Of a stretch of DNA of 10,715 nucleotides, positions 1 through 8,350 are shown one piece after another (positions within the stretch are counted from its first letter, which is position 1; each line of letters opens with the position of its first letter). The translations under genes were made by a program, and so were the position numbers. Under the pieces are notes generated by a model. It did not search any database and was not told where the DNA came from. It worked only from the letters and a program-made list of their open reading frames with translations. Source of the stretch: Phoronis ovalis (Eukaryota; Phoronida; Phoronidae); the NCBI GenBank assembly GCA_028565635.1, contig JAOXYB010060779.1, forward strand, positions 1 through 10,715, in the 5' to 3' direction.

Positions 1-1
1 T

Positions 2-199
2 AACAATATCTCTTATACTGGCTGGGGCTCAAATAAACGCCAGCTTGTCAGCTGCAACTGTCACTGGAGCAAAGATAGAGATAAATTGTTTGTTTTGTAC
101 GCGGAATTTGCAGTGAATAGTTTGCTTACTAGTTGTGGCATGTTTTCCCGATTTCATAAAATTGGACATAATAAAGATATATCAATCGAGGATTATTAA
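2..199 (+). CDS. Possible 3' end of a coding exon entering from the left edge (unrecognised)
   Basis: One plus-strand frame is open from base 2 through 65 codons to a TAA at 197-199. The first ~80 bases are richer in GC than the surroundings, and the encoded peptide is varied (for example YTGWGSNKRQLVSCNCHWSK) rather than the Asn/Lys/Ile/Phe mix typical of chance frames here. No family is recognised. It would lie on the opposite strand to the eh1 gene and inside its inferred intron, so it would be either a nested gene or spurious. Confidence 0.2.
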   Translation, partial: NNISYTGWGSNKRQLVSCNCHWSKDRDKLFVLYAEFAVNSLLTSCGMFSRFHKIGHNKDISIEDY

Positions 200-461
200 A
201 TTTAGAGAAACACAACAAAGAAAATGAAATAGATAAGGAGATTTACAAGTCAAAAGTCTGGCTTATATAATTTTTCGTCAACAAAAATAATCTCTCAAAT
301 TCACTTAAGCACCACTTGAAACTCTTGTCTATCTTGTACTTGAATGATGTGCTGAATAGGTTTATCAAAAAGACATATCTTTCTCAGCAAATTTTATTCA
401 TGAGTCATTATCGATAACTTAGGTATAGATGGTATGATTTTATATTAATAGCTTTTCCCAG

Positions 462-621
462 GTGCTCAGGGATTGTAAGTGGAAAGCTTCTCTGGATTCT
501 GTATAAGTGCTCACAAATACCTGTACCTGAATCAGAAAGGGATTCATACATTTTTAGTGTACAAATTGATAAGATTCGTATTAGAATATATTTTTTCATT
601 ATACAATTTAAAATATCATGA
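462..621 (+). CDS. Exon-like island after a strong acceptor, strand uncertain
   Basis: A pyrimidine-rich acceptor (TAGCTTTTCCCAG, ending at 461) precedes a frame with one split-codon base and then 52 open codons to TGA at 619-621. The first half is GC-richer and the peptide varied (CSGIVSGKLLWILYKCSQIP, then VPESERDSYIFSVQIDK). The same island is also open on the minus strand, where a frame containing YESLSDSGTG is followed by donor-like CAG|GTACAG. Both strands cannot be coding, so the island may instead be a decayed insert. No domain is recognised. Confidence 0.2.
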
Positions 622-1330
622 AAATGAAAGTATAATTCATACCTCAATATATTGTATTTTTTGTGTTAATTTTTAGATTCAATTATTTATCTTAGTTTTA
701 AGTGTTATAGCGTAGACATTTAATAATATCCTATATTTTAAAACTTCCTGAAACTGAAAAGATGAACGAATTCAATGTATAACTTGGGTTGTGTACAAAG
801 ATTTGCGAATCGCTGTTAATTTATAAGAATAAATATTGTTTTATTTTCTTGTACTATGATTATATTTATCTGTGAAACTTATATTTATGGTTTACGTGGA
901 ACCTAAAATTAGTCGAAGTTTTGAAATGAATGAAATAATTTTATGAAAGCATCCATGAAATTGCTTGAGATAGCAACAGGTGCGCGCAAATTACATGAAT
1001 TTACTCATAGTATTCGTGTACTACTTAAGCCGTTTTGTGAAATAAATGCCCTATATAAAGATAAAATTAATTTGCGATATATTTTAATTAAATTTAAATT
1101 TTATCAAAAAACTTTGTCAAAACCCTTCCTTCGTCATATAGTTTAGTGTTCCTTTTGAAGAATATATTAAATTCTAATTTTATAAGTGTATTTTTATTAA
1201 ATTCTTCTTCAATAACAGCTTGTATCAAAACAGTTTGAACAAAAATTATTCTTATCATATGATTAATTTTAAATTATCCTAATCATTAATTCCTAATTAC
1301 TTTTTAAATTTTGATTTTATGAATTGTTTA

Positions 1331-1440
1331 CTATACGGGCACCAGCAAGTTCAAGGGTCAATTTGGGATTGGGGGCCCTAAAACATCTGCTGCTCTTAAA
1401 AATCTGTAGAAGGCGCCAGAATTCAAGCAGAAACTAATTT
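1331..1440. other. GC-rich island in AT-rich intron, probably a repeat fragment
   Basis: About 110 bases are clearly richer in G and C than the flanks, including TTGGGATTGGGGGCCC. Both strands are open. On the minus strand an acceptor-like CTTCTACAG precedes 28 open codons (begins IFKSSRCFRAPNPK). Openness on both strands without a recognisable domain favours an inserted repeat over an exon. The element family is unknown to me. Confidence 0.25.
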
Positions 1441-1702
1441 TGTATTATTTAGTTTTATACTGCTGCGTTGCATAATTATAATCTTAAAACTTTGTAAGAT
1501 TTTTGCACCAAAGCAGTTATTTTCATAAAAAATCAGAAAGTTATAACACGAAATCAGAAAAAAAATCGACATAATGAATGCAGTTAAATCGGTTCATTTT
1601 TATGTTGCAATATAATCATTTTTTTAAATTGTTACTGTAAAAAAATACAGTATTTAGCAAGAATTTAATTAAGTTTTAAGGTTATGGAAAATGGCGGCTT
1701 TT

Positions 1703-1724
1703 CCAAGGATAGTAATATCCTTGG
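1703..1724. repeat. Perfect 9-bp hairpin CCAAGGATA / TATCCTTGG
   Basis: Two exact 9-base inverted arms are separated by a GTAA loop. The hairpin is bracketed by short direct repeats GGCTTTTC (1696-1703 and 1723-1730). Its role is unknown. Confidence 0.6.
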
Positions 1725-3079
1725 CTTTTCTGTGTAAATAAGAATATGTAAAATTTGCTTTTGTAAAATTCCCAGGTAGGGCCTTAAACTGTAACGAAAT
1801 TAAAGTATTTCGGATTTTTCAAATGCTTGAAAGATCAAAAGCTTTGAACAAAACGATGCCTAGTCTCAATTATCAGTATCAATACAGTCGGCATCATCTT
1901 ATTTTTCTAACTCAATTTAACGTGGCAAAATTTATTGTTGAGGTTAATTGGATTAGAAACCACAATTGCCCTAATAAAAACAAGAATCAACCCAAAAGAA
2001 TAGCTGATAAAACAATTTCTATATCTCTTACTATTTTATAATTAAATTTAAATTTTATTCATAGTTAGGTAATTTTAACAAATTGAATTTTTGTTAGGAA
2101 TAAAGCTTGAGAACCTGGTACGTAATATTAAATTTTTGCAGCATGATAAATTACTTAGACATTGTCATAGCTGAACAATAGACAACTTTAAGTTAAAAAT
2201 TGTAATTTGTTTGAAGTTGTTAAATTCCATTTTGCCAAAGAACAAACCATTTTGAGGTCCGAAGTAATCTAAGAAACACCAGTTAGCGTAATCTTAACTT
2301 TCGTGGTCTAACAAATAACTTACACACATATTATAAAATTAATCATTTACATCAAAATATATATATGGCAAATGGACAACAATGAAAAATCTGCTAGCGT
2401 TCAAAGGGACATAATTAAATATGAAGGTATCACACTACGTTTATAACATTTCATTATAATTTGCTGTGTATGTATTCGACTAATTTGTTAATGAAGTTTA
2501 TCGCATGTATCTGGTTAATGTTTTAACCGGCTATTCGATATAAGTTTACCGAAACTCAGACATTGTGGCGTAAAATTGTTACTGAGGAGGCACCAGAAAT
2601 AGAAAATGTATACTATCTGGAGTGTAATGAATTTCAATGAACGTCCAGCGTCATAAGTAAGACTAAACCTCTGTCATTAGTATGAACTTTATAGCAATAA
2701 TATAACAATAGTAAAATAGTCTCGGAGAAATGTACCTTTTTGTTCCTTACTGAAAACAGGATATTTTATTTTTTTCCCTTAGTTTCTTTTACAATAGTTA
2801 TCGTTGTAAAAAATGAAGTTATGGTTAAGCATCAGTTTCACTAGAATTTAAATATTTGTCTTCGTTTGTCAGGCTTGAATAAATAATAAACACGGAAGAA
2901 TAAAACATCTGACATTTAGTGCATATTCTTTACTGTTACAATCATGATCTTAATTTTTTGCAAGGTTTTTTGTACCATTATAATTTAAGAGTTAACTTTG
3001 ACGTCATTCGGTCGTTCGCAAACGTATAATTTTTTTGACGAAAAAATAATTAAGTGTTTCATTGGATAAGTTCCTGTCC

Positions 3080-3085
3080 ACTTAC
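3080..3085 (-). other. Splice donor GTAAGT ending the eh1 exon
   Basis: On the minus strand the coding sequence reads TCAA then GTAAGTGG, a close match to the MAG|GTRAGT donor. It leaves one base of a split codon (phase 1). Past this point the frame translates to a lysine- and hydrophobic-rich tail unlike the exon (WTGTYPMKHLIIF...), with a stop at about 2985. That change of character fits intron read-through. Confidence 0.75.
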
Positions 3086-3557
3086 TTGATAAAGATGGAG
3101 CTCCAAAACCGGAGGCGGCAAACCATGGGAAAGCTGCAGCGGCCCATTTCGCGGCATCTGGTAACCCAGTTTGGGCTATGGACATACTATGAACAGTTTC
3201 AGTTCCTTTAATAAAGCTTGGCTTCGATAATATTCCGTTGACACTAAAATTAGTCAGTGTATGTGATGTTGGTGTTCTTGGACTGGTCGGAGGTGATGAT
3301 TTAGTTGAGGAACAGGCTGAATCCGGTGTTAAACTCCTTTCGCTGTCCGATCTACATGTTGATTCAGTTTCGTATTTTTTTGGTCTAGATATAATTGAAT
3401 CTACACTAAATGAGATAGCGGGATTCCCTCGTTTTGAAGTCATATTTTCCTTACTGTCTTCTTTCAATATTTTCTCTTTACTTTTTTCTTCTGAGCTTTC
3501 GCCTGTTTTAGGTTTGCTGAACGCTGATGTGCTACTGGCATGCAAAGTTGGACCCAT
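3086..3557 (-). CDS. First coding exon of a probable homeodomain-type repressor with two eh1 motifs
   Basis: This exon encodes 157 residues plus one base of the next codon. The ATG is the first one after an in-frame TAA two codons upstream (3563-3561), which supports this start. The protein opens with a Ser/Lys/Glu-rich segment (about residues 18-40). An eh1-like motif FSVDSII (50-56) follows, with SRPKK directly after it. Next is a Ser/Thr/Pro-rich stretch (66-98) with several S/T-P sites, then a second eh1-like motif FSVNGIL (104-110) followed by SKPS, then an Ala-rich segment with FPWF (143-146). In known families eh1 peptides recruit Groucho/TLE corepressors and sit N-terminal to homeodomains, forkhead or T-box domains. 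The FSV..I..RPK pattern plus a later PW recalls Not/Noto; Gsc and NK-class genes are alternatives. No DNA-binding domain is present here, so it must lie in a later exon beyond the window's left edge. Coding status is fairly sure; family is an inference. Confidence 0.8.
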
Positions 3558-3627
3558 AACTTAGATTTTGTATTCTTGTTTGCAAGACTGTCCAACATGA
3601 AATGCTTTTCTCAAAGTATCAACTATA

Positions 3628-3699
3628 TTAAATAAAGGTAAATCTCGGCACGATTGACTTCCGGATATGATGTCACATATATTTCGATGGTTTGATTGG
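3628..3699 (-). promoter_or_regulatory. Candidate core promoter of the eh1 gene (CCAAT box and TATA-like box)
   Basis: Read on the minus strand, a CCAAT pentamer (3699-3695, in AACCAATCAAA context) lies about 65 bp upstream of a TATA-like TTTATTTAA (3636-3628). The TATA-like stretch is about 70 bp upstream of the ATG at 3557, which would give a short 5' leader starting near 3600. The spacing suits a TATA/CCAAT promoter, but AT-rich DNA makes TATA-like strings common. Only the combination and position support it. Confidence 0.35.
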
Positions 3700-3884
3700 T
3701 TAAAACGTTAATAGATTGTTATACCATTTGTAATAGGCAATAAATTAGTTGTTTATATTAGGTACTTGATGATATAGTGAATGTGTTCTTCCTGATTTGG
3801 ATTTCATGAGTCGCATGACGCCCATGCGCAATGTAACCACGCCTCTAAATAAGTTCTCTCACAACCTGTTGTAAAGTGTAAACT

Positions 3885-3898
3885 GTTGCCGTGGAAAC
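3885..3898. promoter_or_regulatory. RFX-type X-box (GTTGCCGTGGAAAC)
   Basis: The 14-mer GTTGCCGTGGAAAC closely fits the RFX X-box, an imperfect palindrome of the type GTTGCCATGGNAAC. RFX factors drive ciliary and neuronal genes in animals. The site lies about 330 bp upstream of the minus-strand eh1 ATG and about 30 bp upstream of a plus-strand ATG at 3929. About 50 bp to its left (3811-3850) is a stretch richer in CG with a TGCGCA half-site (NRF1-like, 3825-3830) and a CCACGCC (KLF/Sp-like, 3837-3843), which adds to the promoter look. The motif match is directly visible; function is inferred. Confidence 0.5.
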
Positions 3899-3928
3899 GA
3901 AAAATAAGTAAAGAAAATTCACTTCACA

Positions 3929-3970
3929 ATGGATAAAGGTGGATACATAGCTAGTCAAAACATCATTTGA
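3929..3970 (+). CDS. Short ATG-started frame downstream of the X-box (possible first coding exon or spurious)
   Basis: An ATG with A at -3 and G at +4 (CACAATGG) starts a 13-codon frame (MDKGGYIASQNII) ending in TGA. It lies 31 bases downstream of the X-box, a typical distance for an X-box-driven start. If it is the start of a divergent gene, the frame would have to splice early. A mediocre donor AAAG|GTGGAT exists at 3939, leaving phase 1. No following exon can be assigned with confidence. It may simply be chance. Confidence 0.15.
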   Translation: MDKGGYIASQNII

Positions 3971-5430
3971 AAAGCCTCATAAACTTTTATTCAAGTGAAT
4001 AATGGTTAGCTATTTAAAGTCTTGAGTATCAAATCCGGGGGTTCTTGCTCATAAAAAAAACTATTATTGAACATAAAAGAGACATACCGTTAAAACAGGC
4101 AGCAAACAAATTCTGCAGAATTATAGATGCGAAACCATATTTATGCCTGTAACAATCAATTTTAATTTATAGATTCAATTGCTGTTATGTCCCTGTGCTT
4201 AATTACTTGTTGCAGAATTGACACAATTTCAGCATACTGGTTCCCGCAATTTTGAAGAATTCGAATGCATGTAGCTATGCAAAGCGTTGCTAAAGTAACA
4301 TATTATTCTAAAAAAAATACAAAAGAACCGACTTCTCTTTTCAAGGTCTATTGCTTGCATGATGTTTTTTTTTTCATTTTTTAATATTTTTTACTTGTTT
4401 GTTAAAAAACATGTTTTGTATTCTTCTATTATTGTTTAAGTTAGAATTAATTATTTAGCACGGAAATGTTTAGGTGGCAAGGGGAGGTTATTACTGGTCT
4501 GACATAATATTCCAAATACAGGACCAGGTTCAAGCTATTACACTGAATAAACCCCAGATCTTGAGTTCCGTACCCGTTTCAACAATTATTTCATATAGTA
4601 GTAACTTTATTGCTATCATATTAAATTATGGTATCAATTAATTATATTTTATCGCCAGATGTACACCGTTGCGTAAATAAGTTTCATTATGCTTCTACTT
4701 CTACTTGTAAACTCAGTAATTAAAAGCTAATATAATGGTGCGCAATGTCTAGAACATTTCATTTTCCAATACTCCTATAGGGTGATTATGAATGGCGCAT
4801 GTACCCCCGGAATAGTTTTCTTCCAGCTAATTGAGCGCATAGCCCATCCATCATGATTTGTCAAAAAACAAAATAACTTGTACGATATATGACTTGTCTC
4901 GGCGCCACTATACGGTAACTTCAAAGGAACTGGGACTCTTTTCAGCATATGCAGTGGTTTGATATGGAACAACACCACGTAACTAACTCATGAAGTGCCT
5001 CAGTGTCTCCAGACAAAAAAGCCTTTTCGAGAGTATTAATAAGAAATGTGTAAGTTGTTGATAAGAAGTAGAATAAAGAGAAATGGGTACTCCACTTTAA
5101 TACTAAATGTTATAAATTACTTTTAATTCAGAATGATATAACTATATATTGAAGAAACAGAAAACAGTGAAAAACTAGGCGAAGAAACAAGGAGAAACAT
5201 TTGCTAGATTCAAACTTATATATGTCGAGAAATCCCGAAATGAGTAGTTGTGGACATGCGAGCTGAAACAGAGTAGATGTTCCAAACCCATTTTATGCAA
5301 ATGAAAATACCACTTACGAAATATATAATTTATTTTCAAAAAAATATTTATGTAAAACAACACGATACAATTGGAAAACCAAAAATACCGATATAGGACT
5401 TACACAAGAGCTTATATAATTATTTTATGT
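3971..5430. other. AT-rich intergenic or intronic stretch without a recognised gene
   Basis: Poly-T runs occur at about 4363-4395. The GC-richer patch at 4775-4980 contains a 67-codon minus-strand frame (4978-4775) with no recognisable domain or signal peptide; it may be a decayed repeat. An acceptor-like TTGTTGCAG at 4207-4215 is followed by only 18 open codons before a TAG. Nothing here is supported as a gene. Confidence 0.4.
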
Positions 5431-6810
5431 GCCAATGATTTGACACCGTCTCTGCACGAGCTATTTATCGTTGGGTAGGTCAAGGACAGTAACAGTCCTT
5501 TTAAGGATTAACGTAATTTTAATTATAAGGTATGTTGTTTTATTTTTCCAAGAATGGTTTGACTGTGGTTGATAAAGGATGGCATACTTTTACGAATGTG
5601 GATTTTCACTATTCCAGTTCTTTCAACCCAAATAGCTTCAGTAAAAAAAATCTGCAGGAAAATATTCGTCTTATTGGTGTAAATGAAAATCTTAGTAAGA
5701 TTCATGCGAAACCTCTGATAAAAAGTTCTAAAATGAAGTGGTGTGTCATTCCAAAGTAGTTGAAGTGTTGCAAATGATAATAGAAAATGTGTGAAAATTA
5801 AAAAAGGAATAATTTTGGCGTGAATCATTTTGAGTGCAACATTAACTGTTATATTTACTCATTAACATTATAATATTATTGCTGCCAAATAAAAATTTGA
5901 AATGCCCATGCTATGTGAAAGTTCATCTTTTTTATAACCGCTCATCAAATCGTAATCACCTATTATGTTAGCAGGTGCAATAAACGGTACAACTTCATGC
6001 CGGCGCTAACTTGAGTTGTTTTAAATTTGTAACTAAAATTTCTTTCCGATCGTCGCTCGCTTTTAACTGTGATGCCGTATACAGTCGATGAATTTAAAAC
6101 GAATTTATATCAAAATATTAGAAAATGATTACTACTAAATTTAGCACCGGAGGCAATAGAAATTATTAGAAAATAAATAAAAGTATATAATATAATACTT
6201 TTACCTTTTAACGGTTTACTTGACTTATTAACAATTTCTAACAATATAATACTGTAAATGTAAACTTGAAAATATAAAATTTGGCACAAATATATAGAGT
6301 GTTTTTGTGCATGACATGACTCAAAAAATTTTCCAGAAAAATTAATTGAAGTACACTTGCAAGAATATAGCAAATTTTCTCGTCAAAAAGTTTTGCGTAC
6401 ATTTTTTTTCAGAAGAATAATTGAAGAACACTTGCAACCATATAAGCAATTAACTAATCCTTTTTTTTGTAATAAGCTTAATTAGGTGTAGTAAGCATAT
6501 AACCCCAGAAAATCAACATATAATGTAATACACGTCTAATGTTGGAAACGTACTGATAAGCTAATATACAGAAACTAATCAAATGCGTTCATATTTTAAA
6601 AATTTCCAATATCGTAGCTACTCTAATGTATTTACTATTATTTAACAATTTTCATATCAACATGTAAGCACCTAATATCACAAATCTCTATAATTCAAAT
6701 ACTATCAAATAAAAGACGCTCGGTATATATTTATAAATTACTTTCGTTTAATATTCCTTAATTGACTCATTTAAAAGTAATAAAATCTTTAAACTCTGTA
6801 ATTTTACCTC
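5431..6810. other. AT-rich stretch, no recognised gene
   Basis: A short hairpin (AAGGAC / GTCCTT, about 5483-5501) and a good plus-strand donor-like AAG|GTATGT (about 5530) are the only local signals. Open frames of 75 codons (plus 5532-5759) and 101 codons (minus 5828-5523) overlap each other. Neither shows a domain, and their composition is that of AT-rich noncoding DNA. A local duplication at 6321-6450 is listed separately. Confidence 0.4.
6321..6450 (+). repeat. Imperfect local direct duplication
   Basis: A segment of about 50 bases (6321-6374) recurs at 6383-6450. The TCAAAAANTTTT start recurs with an offset of 62, and the core ATTGAAGNACACTTGCAA recurs with an offset of 75. One plus-strand frame (6315-6485, stop TAG) runs through both copies and gives LIEVHLQEYSK and IIEEHLQPYKQ. 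The in-frame similarity is eye-catching, but the frame is only 56 codons and unrecognised, so a slipped noncoding duplication is more likely. Confidence 0.4.
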
Positions 6811-6818
6811 ACTTCCAG

Positions 6819-6886
6819 GCTTCTATGAGAATCGAGATGTTGTTACCTTGAGTGTCAGAGTTGTCTGCGAGAATGTCAAATTATAA
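6819..6886 (+). CDS. Exon-like island after a strong acceptor, strand ambiguous
   Basis: On the plus strand a good acceptor (TTTTACCTCACTTCCAG) precedes two split-codon bases and 21 open codons to TAA at 6884-6886, giving FYENRDVVTLSVRVVCENVK. On the minus strand the same DNA has an even fuller exon frame: acceptor TTGACATTCTCGCAG, a 52-nt exon (6864-6813) and donor GAA|GTGAGG. Only one can be true. The minus exon would lie upstream of the eh1 start and could be a 5' untranslated exon. No domain is recognised either way. Confidence 0.2.
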
Positions 6887-7258
6887 AGAAACAGTACCGT
6901 ATAGGCCGGGGTGTATAGGGCGTATAGCGAAGTTATATTTGCAAATAGAGGTGTCTCCCCAATGAATCAGTCGGGGAATAATTCATCTCCTAATCATTAA
7001 ACTCAACACTCTCTGTAATAATAGTCGCATTTTTTTGTTCTCGATACATGAGTTAGCGCCACCTATTACTAACGGCAATAATCCAATTCCATAACGACTT
7101 CCAAACCTAGCTGGGTTTAATATGAAATGTACTGTACACGAACATTTTTATCATAAAGTGTTGTCATGCACTTGTGTCATTTGTGTAAATACAATTTTAA
7201 TTTTAAAAAAAACGTGTTTTTTGAAATTTTTGAATTATTGTTCGCATTTTTATAACAG

Positions 7259-7345
7259 GGGATTACAACAAACGGGCTAGGAAAGATTAAGGACTACATC
7301 TGTAGCTTTGGGTGGACAAATTACGATGTTCATCAACTGTGCTGA
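7259..7345 (+). CDS. Candidate terminal coding exon (unrecognised product)
   Basis: A strong acceptor (TTCGCATTTTTATAACAG with a long T-rich tract, ending at 7258) opens directly into a GC-richer stretch with 28 open codons ending in TGA (7343-7345). The peptide is varied and protein-like: GITTNGLGKIKDYICSFGWT followed by NYDVHQLC. The other two plus frames close quickly. An AATAAA follows 42 bases after the stop. Acceptor, stop and poly(A) signal in the right order suggest the last exon of a plus-strand gene, possibly the one that would start near the X-box at 3885. Intermediate exons are not convincingly seen. It may also be chance. Confidence 0.3.
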   Translation, partial: GITTNGLGKIKDYICSFGWTNYDVHQLC

Positions 7346-7386
7346 CTATGTTGCCTTATAAAAAGCCATTAGTCGCGGCTCTTGTG

Positions 7387-7392
7387 AATAAA
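7387..7392 (+). terminator. Candidate polyadenylation signal AATAAA
   Basis: A canonical AATAAA lies 42 bases past the TGA of the candidate terminal exon, with a GT-containing stretch (AAGTGTCGCTT) starting about 5 bases downstream. This hexamer is frequent in AT-rich DNA, so the evidence is its position only. Confidence 0.25.
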
Positions 7393-7514
7393 ACCTAAGT
7401 GTCGCTTAGAAAACACATTGCCTTTCCGACATATCATTCTTTCTATAATTGGTATAATTGTATTATAAACCATTAAAGTAAATTTGATAGTACTGTCCAA
7501 TTAGACGATGAAAA

Positions 7515-7531
7515 TTCCGAACTATTCGGAA
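7515..7531. repeat. Short inverted repeat TTCCGAA CTA TTCGGAA
   Basis: Exact 7-base arms are separated by three bases. It resembles a dimeric protein-binding site in form, but does not match the spacing of heat-shock or STAT elements. Function unknown. Confidence 0.5.
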
Positions 7532-7800
7532 CTACCGTGTTCAAAAGTTTTAATATCTTTTTGAAATGTAATGATCTTCCGTTATTTCTTTCCTCTTCGA
7601 TCACGTTCCATCTGAATACTTGCAAATTTGCAAGAAAACTCCCCTTACGTCAAGATTTGCACTGGTCATTTCAAATGGAGTCAAAAATTTATGATATTGA
7701 AAAGGTGACCTTGTTCGCCCACAATTTCCAGTACTGTATACGTAATACATTCTTTTTGAAATAATTGAGAATAGGAATTAGAACTATATATTGTACTACA

Positions 7801-7842
7801 AATACACAAATATACAATACACAAATATACAATACACAAATA
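7801..7842 (+). repeat. 15-bp tandem repeat, about 2.8 copies
   Basis: The unit AATACACAAATATAC occurs twice exactly (7801-7815, 7816-7830) and then as AATACACAAATA. It explains the repetitive NTQIY peptide in the overlapping plus-strand frame, which is therefore not a gene. Confidence 0.85.
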
Positions 7843-7845
7843 AAA

Positions 7846-8221
7846 TTAAAGAATAAAAGGAATGCGAATATTTTAATTACTGATATTAGGTTAATGAGGA
7901 ATATCATCACAAAACGCTCCCATTGTAGAACAAGAAGCTTCAGTATTATACCGAGGCAATGGATCAAAGGTGCCGCACTGAATGGAATGGACATCAGTTA
8001 ATTGCGAAGTATATGTATCGTGAAGAACTCGCTGTCTAGACGGTTTAAATGACAACTGCAAACCTGTTTGGTCGCAGAATATTTCATTAGCACCTTGTTA
8101 ACCAAATTAATTTGTAGTTAAATATGTTACATAACATTCGGACAACTTCAAAGTTCCACTATCAAAAAGAAGTAAAACAAAATATGATGTCTTCCGCGTT
8201 CACCAATAAGTAATAAATTTT
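7846..8221. other. AT-rich stretch, nothing recognised
   Basis: Short overlapping open frames on both strands (plus 7765-8001, minus 7994-7689) are driven by the 15-bp tandem repeat and low stop density. No splice or domain signal stands out. Confidence 0.4.
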
Positions 8222-8350
8222 ATGAACCCAAGCTTCGCGCTTGGGGGAACAGAGGGTGTAAGTGTTGATGTGGTGATCATCCGCTAGCGTCCGTTGAAGG
8301 CCCAATTGCTTTCCGTGTTGTTTCGACTATTGTAGTTAGGCGTTCACTAT
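8222..8350. other. GC-rich island with a hairpin, origin unknown
   Basis: About 130 bases are richer in GC than the flanks. They begin with a hairpin CCCAAGC / GCTTGGG (8227-8245, 5-base loop). On the plus strand ATGAACCC at 8222 leads to donor-like GGT|GTAAGT. On the minus strand about 50 codons are open and read into the hairpin, with a peptide such as LGLQRTLADDHHINTYTLCS. Two minus frames and one plus frame are partly open. Such multi-frame openness suggests an inserted element rather than an exon. Confidence 0.25.
8227..8245. repeat. 7-bp hairpin CCCAAGC / GCTTGGG
   Basis: The perfect 7-bp stem has loop TTCGC. It marks the left end of the GC-rich island. I see no tRNA or other RNA gene fold around it. 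Confidence 0.55.

Larger units (their letters stand above)
1..3079 (-). other. Inferred first intron of the eh1 gene (partial)
   Basis: I scanned this stretch for the reverse complement of homeodomain signature codons (the WFQNRR region) and found none. If the eh1 gene is a homeobox gene, its second exon lies left of position 1 and the intron exceeds 3 kb. The sequence is mostly AT-rich. Islands of higher GC at about 1-120, 455-570 and 1331-1440 are described separately. Between 622 and 1318 and between 1730 and 2980 I see no gene, only short open frames of the length expected by chance in AT-rich DNA. Confidence 0.45.

Noticed and set aside
943-1146. 67-codon plus-strand open frame
   Set aside because: Lys/Ile/Phe/Leu-rich composition and no domain, splice signal or GC rise except at its first ~100 bases. 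Length is expected by chance.
1823-2041. 72-codon plus-strand open frame
   Set aside because: AT-driven residue mix (Asn, Lys, Ile), no motif and no flanking gene signals.
3238-3564. 108-codon plus-strand frame opposite the eh1 exon
   Set aside because: It is the antisense of the minus-strand coding exon, with Leu/Ser/Val-rich content typical of a mirror frame. The minus frame has recognisable motifs and a donor.
4216-4274. Possible second exon joined in phase 1 to the ATG at 3929
   Set aside because: The acceptor is decent, but only 18 codons follow before TAG and the only exit donor (CAT|GTAGCT) is poor. No known family matches.
4505-4550. Plus-strand peptide IPNTGPGSSYYTE resembling a PGPG-Y (SHIPPO/STPG) repeat, tempting given the X-box
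   Set aside because: Only about 15 codons between stops, one PGPG-like unit, a poor pyrimidine tract before the AG and no donor. Chance is the simpler reading.
5523-5828. Overlapping open frames on both strands (75 and 101 codons)
   Set aside because: They are mutual shadows without motifs or conserved-looking segments.
6110-6373. 87-codon minus-strand open frame with hydrophobic stretches
   Set aside because: Hydrophobic Ile/Tyr/Phe runs arise from AT-rich sequence, and there is no splice or start context support.
7357-7364. Perfect TATA box TATAAAAA on the plus strand
   Set aside because: No gene start follows within a credible distance, and it lies in what would be the 3' UTR of the candidate exon at 7259-7345. 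Such strings are common in AT-rich DNA.
7689-7994. 101-codon minus-strand frame with repetitive LYICVLYICV
   Set aside because: The repetitive peptide is a translation of the 15-bp tandem repeat at 7801-7842.
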